From: Pomphorhynchus laevis
Taxonomy: Eukaryota; Acanthocephala; Palaeacanthocephala; Echinorhynchida; Pomphorhynchidae
Length of the DNA stretch: 64,000 nucleotides
Reading direction: 5' to 3'
NCBI GenBank assembly: GCA_012934845.2
Contig: WNNJ02003258.1
Coordinates: 62,001 to 126,000 of the forward strand
A program made the translations under genes and the position numbers. The notes under the pieces are model-generated. The model saw only the letters and a program-made list of their open reading frames with translations, was not told the origin of the DNA and searched no databases. Within the stretch, counting starts at the first letter, position 1. Each line of letters starts with the position of its first letter. This document shows, in pieces, positions 53,761 through 64,000 of the stretch.

Positions 53761-54129
53761 GTCACATTTAAATCAAACCTATCATTGTCGTATCACGTAA
53801 ACAAGGTTAGGAGCAAATATGCTTTTTGACTATTTATTCTTCACAAACTAAAACAACTGCAGTTATCAACTGTTCAACTTGTACCAGTATCACCTAAACT
53901 ATGTCACCAAACTAAATCTGTTTCACATACTAGAACGGCTGAAGTTATCAATCGCCTAGCTAATTCCAGTGTCACCTACACTGACACCTACTTATCACCT
54001 ACTGCTACCCGCTTTTCGTCAATTTTTCAGAATCCTGTTTTTCAAAATTAAAAGCAATTCACTCTACCGGTCAATTGATGTGCAATATAAAACTCGAAGA
54101 TTTTGATAAATTTTGACTTCCAAGAATAA

Positions 54130-54400
54130 TTAAACAAATATAGAGAAGTTAACGTAAAATTTTTGTTACGAATTTTCGATCACTACTGCGATCATCAGCA
54201 ACATAACAATGTACAATTACAATCAAAAATATATAGCGAACAATGATCTAGAAGTAACTGTCTAGTTAGTCCGGAAAAATAAACTTTTATTAGTGGTTAG
54301 ATGGGTTGGTATGCTAACTTAAAATTCATTGTTACAATTTTCGCTCACTACTACGATCATATGGGGAACATAACAATGCACAATTACAATCAAAATTACA
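54130..54400 (-). repeat. Tandem units with hammerhead-like core (right-arm copy)
   Basis: Partner of 76-330. On the minus strand CTGATGA (54198-54192), a hairpin, then GAAA (54177-54174). The second unit lacks CTGATGA. See the left copy for limits. Confidence 0.45.
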
Positions 54401-54439
54401 ATCGATTTTCTCAATTACCAATACATTTATTTTTTTAAA

Positions 54440-55480
54440 TTAAACTAACGCAACTTTGATGAAGACGCATACAAGACGCTAAAATCAGATAACGCTTCGC
54501 TTGGATTCCTGTATCTTCTACCTAAGATACACAAACCGAAGTTGAAATGAGGCCAGTAATCGCATCATATAATTGTTTTGACAACAAGCTGGCGAAATAC
54601 ATTAATAAACTCATTTTACATAATAAACCAGTGAGCCATTTCTTTATAAAAAACGGACAAGAGTTTGCAAGCAAAGTAAGAACTCTTAACCCAACCGGAT
54701 GCTGGTTTGCTACAGCTGACGTAGTCTCGTTATTTACAAATATCCCATTACAAGAGGCTATTAATCTAGCAGCACAATTACTTAGCGACAAGTGTAATGA
54801 GCCGAAACTACAACGTAAAGATTGGGTTAATTTGATAGAATGGTGTACATGCAAATCTGCTTTCTATTTCAATAACAATATTTACACACAAATCGATGGT
54901 GTGGCTATGGATTCTCCATTAGGGCCTCCACTTGCTGATCTCTATATGACAAAATGGGAATGTAATATATACAATAGGGTGCAAAGCGTGAAGCATTGGT
55001 ATAGGTATGTGTTCAGATTGTGAGAAGACCTATGTTGGACAAACTAAACAAGGTTTAAAAAAGAGAACTACTAACATAAGTACAACCTGAAGAAAAGTGA
55101 TACATCTTCAGCAATATTCAATCATGTTATTGAGACCGGCCATAACATTGATTTCGAAAGCACAGATATTCTACATAAAGAAAAACAGTTAGGACGTAGG
55201 CTCGTTTTGGAATCATTGTACATTTCTATCTTTCCTGCAATGGAAGGGTTCAAATCTAACTGATCCTTAAAATTCCATCCCAAGACGTACAAAAAGATGT
55301 AAACTATAAACTTGCTAAACATCGTGATAAGGTTGCCAAAATGAAATTAGCTATTGCCGATGAAGCTATAACTTAGTTACATTATTTTTAATTGAATTTT
55401 CTTTTGTGTAATATTTTTCTTCTATTTTTAGATTGAAAAGGACTGCTAAGTACAGTCGAAATATCAAATAAATAAAGTTC
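54440..55480 (+). mobile_element. Canonical Penelope-like element, internally deleted
   Basis: Reverse transcriptase at 54480-55020: LGFLYLLPKIHKPKLK, MRPVIASYNCFDNKLAKYIN, CWFATADVVSLFTNIPLQEA (first Asp), GVAMDSPLGPPLADLYMTKW and the start of RYV. The sequence then jumps directly to a C-terminal GIY-YIG domain: CSDCEKTYVGQTKQGLKKR, then NHVIETGHNIDF, EKQLGRRLVLESLYI. This RT-then-endonuclease order is that of Penelope/Neptune-type elements, opposite to the Naiad at 49-52.6 kb. The element is broken; the palm's second half and the linker are gone. Confidence 0.87.
55433..55461 (+). other. Vestigial hammerhead-like stem-loop at the element's 3' end
   Basis: TTGAAAAG, a 5-bp stem GACTG/CAGTC with a 7 nt loop, then GAAA. 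Same layout and spacing as 21161-21190. AATAAATAAAG follows. Confidence 0.5.
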
Positions 55481-55689
55481 TTTTTGTATTATCGGGGATG
55501 GTTCGCAATAAAAAAGTTGCTTTTGACCCGAAAGCAATTCTCAACGATATAATAAATTTATTATATCGACTATTTATTATATTTATTTATTGTAAGAAAT
55601 TGTTTTTAATTAAGTTTGGCAAGGATGTTAATTGTGTGGCATTAACGGGATTACTTCGTACCAAATGTGTCCATTTCCATTAAATTGAA

Positions 55690-55935
55690 TGTATAAAAGC
55701 TTTATTATGATATACTGATGAAAAAAGTTAATTATAACTTGTTTCATCAGTATATCCAATAAGTTATAACTTCTCGACTTTTATTTATGACTTTTATGAC
55801 TTTTATTTTAAATTTCGATTTTTTTATTTTAACTTGATATAAATGACTTGACATAACTTTAAAAGATTTAAAATTAAAATCATTAGTACTTACGTATTTT
55901 TCCAAAAAAAAATCTAAAAAAATTAGATTTAAAAA
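55690..55935. mobile_element. Naiad scraps with a foldback
   Basis: AAGCTTTATTATGATATACT (KLYYDIL in the Naiad ORF, + strand) is followed by a 15-bp perfect inverted repeat (55709-55723 with 55742-55756). At about 55865-55910, on the minus strand, GGAAAAATACGTAAGTACTA matches the start of the Naiad coding part. Confidence 0.7.
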
Positions 55936-56049
55936 GTAGTACTTCCTGAATCCTGAGATTTTCAATATTCTGCAGTTCATTAAAGGGATTCAATATTTTG
56001 AATATAATATAAATTATAAATTTAAATATAATTATAAATTATAAATTAT

Positions 56050-58020
56050 AGATTCGCCCAATCGCAATCGGGAGCACACTCCGTCGCATTACTGCCAAGA
56101 TACTGTGTATTAGGATATCACAAAAAGTAGGTGATCATCTCCGTCCATACCAACTAGGGTATTGTACACCATGCGGAGCAGAAGCGATTGTTCACGCAGT
56201 CCGATCATTCATAATAAACTGCCAACAGCCTACAATTGTTCTCAAAATAGACTTTCGAAATGCTTTTAACACCATAGATCGCGGTGTTCTTCTCGAAGAA
56301 GTAAAAGAACACGTCCCAGAAGCATTTCCATATTTTCATTCTGCCTACGGCTCTCAGACACCTCTGATTTATGAAGATAGAATCATTTGGTCAAAAACAG
56401 GCGTTCAACAGGGCGATACTCTTGGTCCAATTGGTTTTGCTCTAGCAGTAAATCCTATTTCGCACTCCTTTAAATCAACCTTTAACGCGTGGTACTTGGA
56501 CGACGCAACGCTTGGAGGAGATTCATCTGCTGTGCTGCACGATTTGGAGACGATTTTGGCATCAGCAAACCGAATAGTTCTGGAGCTTAATGCAGGCAAA
56601 TGTGAGTTCATATTCCTGAATATAGCGGAACATGAAATCGAACAGATGACTACTACGTTTTCATCTGTAGCCTCAAACATAAAAGTGATTGATCGGGAAA
56701 ATTTGCAAATCCTTGGAAGCCTTGTCTTTGAAGAGAATTCACCGAAAGATTTGGTTCATAGCGAGGAGCAATTGGTATTAATGTGCACTAGGGTTTGCGA
56801 GCTTCGTGCTCACGAGGCACTTTTCCTTGTAAAGAACTGCCTTTACATGCCTAGACTGTACTGCCTTTACATGTCCAGATAAGTTCCGTACAACTCTTTG
56901 CTTTAGCATGTATGCGGAACTTTATAAGCTCGATGGTGTACTGAAAAAATATTTATCCCACATCACAAATTGCGCGATAACAAACGATTCTTGGCGTCAA
57001 GCTTCATTGCCCGTGCCGTTCTGTGGTTTGAGGATCCGCAGTTCAGCAGACATTGCCCTTCCGGCTTTTTTATCGTCTGTAGTGGCAACGAAGGACTGCG
57101 TCAACATTCTTTTGAATAACTCTACGCATTGCCCACATTTTGATGCTGGCTACTCAACTTGGTTGGCCAAGACGGGCTTCAGTGAGGCACCGACTAATAG
57201 CCATAAGCAATCCGATTGGGACACTCCCCTCCTTAAACGAGCTTATGAATCTTTAATTGAAGGCTCGGAAGACGGAGGCATCTCGCGTGCGAATTATGGC
57301 GGTCTCCACAAGTGAGTTTGGTAATTGGCTAAACACAGCTCCGATTGGTGTCCTGGGAACTTTGCTCGATGACGAGGTTGTGATATTGAGCATTTCCCTA
57401 AGACTAGGCCTTTCAACATGTAATCCACACATATTTCATAGTGAAGTGTCTGTTGATGAGTCAGGACGACAAGGATTAGCATGCAGAATTTCGAGAGGCA
57501 GATTCCCCAGACACGCGGAAATAAATTCAGTGATAAGCATAGTCCTCAACACCGTCAACGCCTTAAACATTCTAGAGCCATCCAATGTATGCAGATCGGA
57601 CGGTCGACGTCCTAATAGAATCACCATTTTCCCTTGGCGTGATGGGAAATGTTTGATGTGGGACGCCACATGCGTGAACACCCTCGCAGTTAGCAATGTT
57701 AGGGACGCAGCTAGAGGAGCGGGCGAAGCAGCTTCATATGCCGAATAGCGGAAACGGCTGAAATATGCCGACTTGACCATGTATCCTACATATTTTGCCC
57801 TTTTGGAGTAGATACTTATGGATTACTGGGCTCTTTCGCTTTGGATCTTGTTAAAGAGATAGAAAAAAGATTGAAGCACGTTACCGGGGATTCACGTGCT
57901 ATTTCATACCTCCTCCAAAACGTTAGCATCACCATCCAATGTGGAAATGCTGTCAGCATTCTGGCGAAGGCTCCAAAGGGCAAGAACATGGTAGGCTGGT
58001 GGTAGCAGCTAGTCTTGCTA
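56050..58020 (+). mobile_element. RLE-type LINE, best-preserved copy
   Basis: Order: SQKVGDHLRPYQLGYCTPCG near 56120; the palm with VLKIDFRNAFNTIDRGVLLE (first Asp), TGVQQGDTLGPIGFALAVNP and WYLDDATLGGD (catalytic Asp pair); post-palm QASLPVPFCGLRIRSSADIA and ALPAFLSSVV; then the C-terminal endonuclease-like region RRPNRITIFPWRDGKCLMWD, ATCVNTLAVSNV; and the tail RAISYLLQNVSITIQCGNAV. Family copies have RPD where this one has RPN, so one acidic residue may be lost. A few frame changes. R2-group-like LINE with a C-terminal restriction-like endonuclease is my best placement. Confidence 0.85.
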
Positions 58021-58600
58021 ACAGAATGACATTTCTGTACGAAGAAGACACACGTTCTTCTGTATTTATCATTTTTTATAATTTATAAATAAACGGATTT
58101 ATTTGTTTAAAAAAATTATAAATTCAATAGATAATTCAAATATTGATTTAATTCGTATTTAACCTTTCATTTTAAAATAACCTTGATTAAACCTAGATAA
58201 TAACTCACAACTCTAGGTTGCTAAAATAACCTAGAGTTGTGAGTATTCACAACTATTTAATTTAAATTTAATAGTTGAATTAAATTAAATAGTTTAATTA
58301 ATAGTCTATTTAAATTAAATAGTTTAATTTAAATTAAATTGAGTATTTACTATTTAATTTAAATTCCAAAATCAATTTACTGTCAATTATATAAGATAAG
58401 AAAACAATTTACTGTTTATTTACTTTATCTATTAAATAATTCTTTACTTACTTAACAGTAAGTCCCATTTGTGTTGACATGTAAATATATTGATATTTTA
58501 TTTACATCCAAATAAATTGATAAATTGCATATTATTTACCATATTGCTTAAGCTACTATTGAAAACCATATAATATTATTAGAATAAAGTCGTTATATAA
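58021..58600. other. AT-rich spacer with one strong hairpin
   Basis: A 17-bp perfect inverted repeat lies at 58203-58219 and 58228-58244 with an 8 nt loop. Around it TTTAAATTAAATAGTTTAAT runs repeat. No gene seen. Confidence 0.75.
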
Positions 58601-59260
58601 TAACGATTTTCTGACGACTGCGGAATAGGGGCCATAACCTGATAACATAGCAGTTCCTTTTTATTACCTTTAATCCGGAATTGCTCGACATCGGAATTGA
58701 ATTTGAATTGTAATCAGATTAATAAATTAGAACTTTTTTGTATATATTTATTTCTCTTAGTAATTTTTTAATTTTAATTATAAATTCTATAGTTATAATA
58801 AATATAAATTGTATAGAATCTTATATAATCGTTTATTATTTATAATTATTTATTTTTATTTTCATTTCAAATCATAAAAATTGACTTTTATTTTAAATTT
58901 CAATTCAAATTTTAACTTGTTAAAATTTATAGAATTATAAAATTATAGCAAAACAGTTCCTCTTAATTTATATTTATCTTTTTTATCTTTATGTTTGAAC
59001 TGCAGTAAAATTTAAGTTCTGTTATTAATACATCGTCTGCTATTACATCGTCTGTTATTGCATCGTCTGTTATTTATTAGGCAACTATAAAGTTAGACTT
59101 TTATTTTAAATTTCAACTTTAAATTTTAACTTGATATAAATTATATAAAATCTTATATAGCGATTATTTATTATTTATTATTTAATTATTCGAATTTTAT
59201 TTAGAATTATTTTTAATTTATAAATAATATAAAATACATGAACTCAGTTAGCTTATTTGA
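58600..59260 (+). mobile_element. Degenerate Naiad 3' tails
   Basis: GAATAGGGGCCATAACCTGA, then ACATAGCAGTTCC at 58622-58655 recalls the structured region. From about 59030 ACATCGTCTGTTATT-type units occur three times, followed by the terminal block ending GAACTCAGTTAGCTTATTTG. Old and rearranged. Confidence 0.65.
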
Positions 59261-59407
59261 TTATAAAATCGTTATATGATCTTATTTTGGTATAAAGGAA
59301 GAAGGCTAACTTTCGAATACCAACTGTGCTATTTAAAATATTTAATGGAGCTAATGTTAAGCGAATACATTCGAATTTATGATATTCAAGCAGTTACTTA
59401 AATTGGT

Positions 59408-59413
59408 TTTATT
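59408..59413 (-). promoter_or_regulatory. Polyadenylation signal of the myosin light chain gene
   Basis: AATAAA on the minus strand about 80 bases after the stop codon of the gene at 59494-59991. Confidence 0.6.
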
Positions 59414-59493
59414 GATTTGTTTTGTAAATTAGAAGCTAAATTTGTTGTTATATAAATCTATCTATAATCATTATTTAATCAGTCATTAGGAAG

Positions 59494-59991
59494 TTAGTTT
59501 TCATCTGCAGCGCCTCTTGTAATCATTCTTGTAAAATCTCCGTATTGAAAATTGTTGCCTGTCCCAATCGGAACACCTTCCATTAGTTTTGTAAAATTTT
59601 GATCGCTAATACGCATATCCGGCTTACCATTCTGGGTCAGAATTTCTTTAAATTGAGCAACTGATAATTCTCCTTTACATTTTGGGTCGTATAGTTTGAA
59701 GGCATTAAGAATTGCTTCTTCGGAATCTGTTCCGCTAAGCTTTTCACCAAACATGTTCAGAAATGTAGCAAAGTTAATAGGATTCTTGGATTCAGCCAGC
59801 ATTGATTTTACATCACTGTCGCTTATACTTTTGCCAAGTGACATATAAATTTCTTTTAAATCTTCACTACCGATAACTCCATCACGATCCTGATCCATCA
59901 TAGTGAACGCTTCCTTGTATTCTTGGATTTGCTTCTGATCAAAAAAAGCAAACATTTTACCAGTTCCTTTACGTGAAGCTCTTCTACTCAT
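59494..59991 (-). CDS. Myosin regulatory light chain, single exon
   Basis: 165 residues, open from ATG (59991) to TAA. Regulatory light chains bind the IQ motif of the myosin heavy-chain neck and tune contraction. The first EF-hand is canonical (DQDRDGVIGSED, about residues 33-44), as in RLCs where only this loop binds a divalent ion; the family signatures NFATFLNMFGEKLSGTD and FKLYD follow. The remaining EF-hands have lost ligands (DPKCKGELSVAQ). The short N-terminus is basic (MSRRASRKGTGKMFAFFDQ), with Ser/Thr just before the first helix where the kinase site usually sits. No intron interrupts it, unusual for a muscle gene, so a retrocopy is possible. The flanking DNA is repeat-derived. Confidence 0.93.
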   Translation of the reverse strand: MSRRASRKGTGKMFAFFDQKQIQEYKEAFTMMDQDRDGVIGSEDLKEIYMSLGKSISDSDVKSMLAESKNPINFATFLNMFGEKLSGTDSEEAILNAFKLYDPKCKGELSVAQFKEILTQNGKPDMRISDQNFTKLMEGVPIGTGNNFQYGDFTRMITRGAADEN

Positions 59992-59999
59992 TTTGTAAT

Positions 60000-60700
60000 T
60001 TCAAAAATTATCTTGGCGTTCTAAATTCTTTTGTTTAGCAACAAATATCAATGCAAATAAGAGAGAAAATTTGTAAAAGTTGTGGATTAGTTATATCGAC
60101 GATCTGGTAATTTGAGAAGCCCTTATTAGTTCACCACAACCTTCTACTGTAGCTTGTTATTTATTAACATACAAAGCAATCGGCTACTAAGCCAATTAGT
60201 ATCATTTATCATAGCTCCCGTACTTCCACATTGTTGATCTAACAGTACAGCTAACAGAATCAGTAACTATGTCAATACATTAACAGTCAAAACAATCATG
60301 ATTATCAATAGCTCACTCTAATAGAATTTTATGAAAATCTCATATAGTTGATAAATCGGATTTCTTACAGTATTAATATTAGAGTATTAAGCGATTTTTA
60401 GAGCATTATTAAGTGACCATATAACTTTCAGATTGCGAGGATTAGGATTATTATTTGAATGGATTGATCATACCTTCTAAAAATATTAGAATTAAATATT
60501 ATAATTTTATAATTAAACAGTTATAATTAAATATATTATAATTTAATATACTAATATATTATAATTAGATATAATACATAATTAAATATTATAATTTTTA
60601 AAAAAATTTTAAATCTTCTCTATTAACCTAAATGTCACATAACTCAGTCTATATATTTTGTGCTGCATATAAATTTTAAAAATGTTATACCATAATATTG
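60000..60700. other. Upstream region of the myosin light chain gene
   Basis: No other gene seen. Minus-strand GAATTTAG at about 60020 could be an acceptor for an untranslated first exon. From 60480 the sequence is AT-repeat (TATAATTAAATAT units). Confidence 0.45.
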
Positions 60701-60714
60701 TAATTTAATTAGTT

Positions 60715-60985
60715 CGTCCTGATGACCTCTAATCTTTATTCTGATAAAACGTCTGTTATTTATTAGTCAATTCATAAAAATTGACTTTTATTTTAAATTT
60801 CAATTTTTTATTTTAAGTTGATATAAGTTAAAATATCTTATAACAATAATTTATCTTATAACAATAATTTATAATTATTTATTATCTAATTATTAAATTT
60901 TGATTTATTGATTTATCATTATTATTTATTTATTAAATTTTGTAATTATATTAAATACGTAGACACAGTTAGCTGATTTTACTTG
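60715..60985 (+). mobile_element. Naiad 3' terminal block
   Basis: GTCCTGATGACCTCTAATC, AACGTCTGTTATTTATTAGT and the AT-rich block to GTAGACACAGTTAGCTGATT. Confidence 0.8.
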
Positions 60986-61004
60986 CATCTAATTCTAATA
61001 CAAA

Positions 61005-62330
61005 AGCATAAGTACATAAGCATTTTTCGCTTAAGAGTTTAAATTTACCTTTAATAATATTTTGTTGATTTTTATATTTAACTATTTTCTATTTGATTGT
61101 ATTTTTATAGTAACTGAGTTTAAAATATTTATATATTAAATTATTTATACGATTTTAAAGAAAGTCAATACATTTCATTTTTATCAAAATTTAATTATTT
61201 AAAGTTTAATAATTGATATAAAATTAAAATTAATTTATAATATAATTTATATTATAATTTATATAATTTATGTATAATATACATAAATGCTCATGCAAAA
61301 ATATGTTTATTGTACATTTAAATGTAATCTTTAAAATTAATCATATGCTTAGCCTATCAACTATCCACATGAGACAAAAAAGAAAGCCAATATCGTTACA
61401 TATTGTTGCAATTCTTAAAATTTCATTATTTAATGTATTATATTTTATATTATATGGTATGCATGAATGCTCATGCAAAAATATGTTTCTTGTAAATTTA
61501 AATATGTTATCTTTACGATATAAATTAATAGTAGTTTTAGTTAATGTTAATTTAATGTTCATATCTAGATATACATCTTCTTTATCATTAATATTGGTTT
61601 TGTTAAGAATAAGGCTACCTGGATAAATTTGCTTAAAATTATTGAACTTAAATACACATCTATCAGCAATATATCAATATATTAAATTGCTAGTACTATT
61701 GTTATCAATTCTTACTAAATTGTTGCAATTCTTAAAATATTTAAATATTGCAGCTGGATCAAAGAAAAGAGGACATTTTTTATTGATATTTCGCTAGCAT
61801 CTTCTTATATATCTTTATAATTACAGTTATATCTTTATTATTACATTATATTTTTTCTTATACATACTGTCTTCATTATTACTATTGGTTTTATTAAGAA
61901 TAAGGTCTACATGGATAAATTTTTTAACTCTAATAAAAATTGTTAGAGTTAAATGCACATTATCATCAATATATCGAAACATATATTTCATATCTTTATA
62001 TAATTTAGATTTATTTTTTAAACAGCTATTAACAAACTCATATTCGATAAAGCTTAAAAATAAGTCAGCTATAATTAGGCTACTATTACCTCCCATTTCA
62101 ACAGCTTTTATTTGTCTAAATATAGATGTCCCTACCTTGAAATAATTTTGATTTATTAAAATATTTAAGGATTTTATTAATTAAATTTATCCATATATTT
62201 ATATTTACTTAATAGTTCAATTTTTTAGATAGAGTTATAGTTATTGTAGCATATAAATGTATATCTTTTTCCGAATATAAGATTAATTTTTTGAATTTTT
62301 TAACAAAATATCAAGGCAATTTTAAGAATA
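61005..62330 (-). mobile_element. Naiad fragment(s), opposite orientation
   Basis: Two overlapping pieces. 61005-61345 matches the end of the ORF (diverged). 61375-62330 encodes EHSCIPYNIKYNTLNN, NIKLTLTKTTINLYRK, MGGNSSLIIADLFLSFIEYE and FRYIDD. The repeated GCTCATGCAAAAATATGTTT motif shows the overlap. Broken, lacking both ends. Confidence 0.82.
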
Positions 62331-62339
62331 CAGCCAGTT

Positions 62340-64000
62340 TTGGTAAATTCATATGGTTATCTTTCTTAACGCATAGAACTACTTAAAGTTCCGTGCACTG
62401 AAGCAGCATTTCCGATCTGTATTACCTGGCTTACGAGCTGGATCAGATACGAACCGGCTTGGGGGTCTCCGCAGTGACGGCGAAGTAATTTTCCAAGCAT
62501 TGAGAAGAACTCTATTGCGTTCTGGCCCATCGCGCCCAACGTCTCAAAAGCGATTGGGCAGAAATTATATCCATCGGATTCTATGTAAATATATTTTTGT
62601 CTTTCCCTGTCTTCGGCCTGTTCTGCTACAACGCCTGATTTCACTATCGCTGGGGCTAAAAGGCTGGCAGATAAGGAGTCGATGCAGTTAAAGTCCCAAC
62701 ACATGGGTTTGTCTCTCTGCTATAAAATCATTGTCACGCCATCCGGACGTTTGCCGTCAGATCTAGTTAGACCAAGCGGTTCGAGACGGCTAAGAATGTG
62801 GGATATCTTAAGTATGTCAGCGATTATCTTGTTGACCATACTGTATCGTGCAAAACGGCCAGCTGATCGGGGTTAGCTTGAGCCATGTGTGCTCGGCCTC
62901 TATACGTTTTCCCCACATATGCAGGAATGTTGCTGGCAGACTGTGGCGCCGATACGTAACGCGCTGGCTATACGTAACTTTTCGTCTGGCAATAGTGTGC
63001 CCCTACAGCCGATAATGGAATGCTTGCAGGATTGCTCCTGCTGCAGCTGATGAGTCACTAGTTAGACGGGCAAGTTCTGTAGGCTTCAAAGTCTTGTTTA
63101 TCAGGTTGACCAAGGTAGCAGCGCTCTATGCGCGTGTTTAATCTTTTTGGGTGGAATTTTGATCAGGGATTGGTTTTGAAGCTGTAGCATCACTTATTAT
63201 TGTCTGATCTCCTAGTGAACTATGACTCGATGATAGGGGTCATCGACCGCCCGAAGAGATCCACAGGTTGGTATGCTGATTAAACTCGTCGAGTCCGACT
63301 GTTAGAGGTCCATGGAAGGGCGGTGGCAACATGCATAACGTGATTGGAATACATGCCGAGTAAGACGCCAAGTACGCAGAAATTAGCAAGGTAGACACAC
63401 TGGAGATTTCCAGGCCGCCGTTGTTGATTGGAAGAGTGGGTAGCAGCTGTTCACGAACCGTGTAAAAGCTGGAATGTATCGGTTAATTTCGCATATGATT
63501 TTTCCACGGCTGATTTGATTGAAGGCGTTGGAAAACTCAATTTTAAAACGTTTTAAAACGCGTTTGGCGTCTCGGAGATTAGTTCGCATTTTGAATTATT
63601 GGTAAACAAGCCGTACTTTAAGCCTTGAACTGATATAATTTCGTCATCGTGAATGACATCTTCTGGCCGGCCGCCGACTGCCCCATCGTCCAGATACCAG
63701 GTGTTTAAGCAAGATCTGAGCTGTTTTATTAAAGGATTAAGACGAGGAAAAATAACAACGGGCGAGAGAGTCACCTTGTTGTACGCCTTTTTGTGAGAGT
63801 ATCAGATGGTCGCCGTAGTACAAAAAACTTTAACATACGTAGCAGCTTTTCACGAACCGTGTAAGAGCTGGGATGTATCGGTAAACTTCGCATATGATTT
63901 TTTCACGGCTGATTTGATTGAAGGCGTTGGTAAAGTTTATTTTAAGTAGGCCATAACCGGTATTCATTGCGTCTTTCAGGAATATTCGCGTTGAGTGCAC
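62340..64000 (-). mobile_element. RLE-type LINE running off the window
   Basis: C-terminal part at 62366-62704: MCWDFNCIDSLSASLLAPAI, FCPIAFETLGAMGQNAIEFF, GKLLRRHCGDPQAGSYL and QIGNAASVHGTL, the clearest view of the conserved tail after the endonuclease. Palm pieces: WYLDDGAVGGRPEDV (63553-63774) and FKIEFSNAFNQISRGKIICE (63383-63589). The segment encoding the latter is repeated in diverged form at 63836-63945. Confidence 0.8.

Larger units (their letters stand above)
45413..54413. repeat. Right arm of the large inverted repeat
   Basis: Reverse complement of 60-4775, enlarged by a Naiad insertion (49064-52600) and by about 618 bp of LINE sequence that the left arm has lost. Just beyond its outer end a canonical Penelope-like element begins. 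Confidence 0.9.

Noticed and set aside
60-54413. Arms as terminal inverted repeats of one giant transposon (Polinton-like)
   Set aside because: No integrase, polymerase or capsid genes lie between them; the interior is a host gene with ordinary insertions, and the arms contain host exons.

Overview
The window is metazoan nuclear DNA. It is AT-rich, has spliceosomal introns (several only 46-55 bp), and is packed with transposable elements. I recognise two host genes: a kelch-like gene closest to KLHL10 and a myosin regulatory light chain. The mix of Penelope-like elements with both domain orders, CR1-like LINEs and LINEs ending in a restriction-like endonuclease suggests an invertebrate. A spiralian or gnathiferan is a guess only.

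The main host gene runs on the + strand from about 2.4 kb to 41.5 kb. I assembled twelve exons by eye. All junction phases agree, and the exons encode BTB, BACK and six kelch repeats in KLHL10 order. Its large introns hold most of the mobile DNA: LINEs, a pogo-like transposon carrying an OTU-like domain (9.4-11.3 kb), Penelope-like copies (8.4-9.2, 16.3-17.7 and 20.2-27.6 kb), a hAT element nested in one of those (24.2-27.0 kb), an inverted pair of CR1-like LINE copies (18.5-20.2 and 30.1-31.6 kb), and two small repeats with a hammerhead-ribozyme core (9.3 and 32.5 kb). Two introns appear to use GC donors.

A large inverted repeat frames the gene. The left arm (about 60-4775) and right arm (about 45413-54413) both contain the first four exons, a CR1-like LINE fragment and the 3' part of an RLE-type LINE. 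The right arm also carries a 3.5 kb Penelope-like element of the Naiad (permuted) type, with flanking pseudo-LTRs, a short target duplication and an 825-codon ORF. The matching site in the left arm is empty.

Right of the repeat lie a canonical Penelope-like element with a C-terminal GIY-YIG domain (54.4-55.5 kb), a well-preserved RLE-type LINE (56.0-58.0 kb), the single-exon myosin regulatory light chain gene on the - strand (59.5-60.0 kb), further Naiad fragments (60.7-62.3 kb) and another RLE-type LINE running off the end.

I see no rRNA, tRNA, CRISPR array or retrovirus/Polinton-like element. All calls come from reading the sequence; no database search was run.
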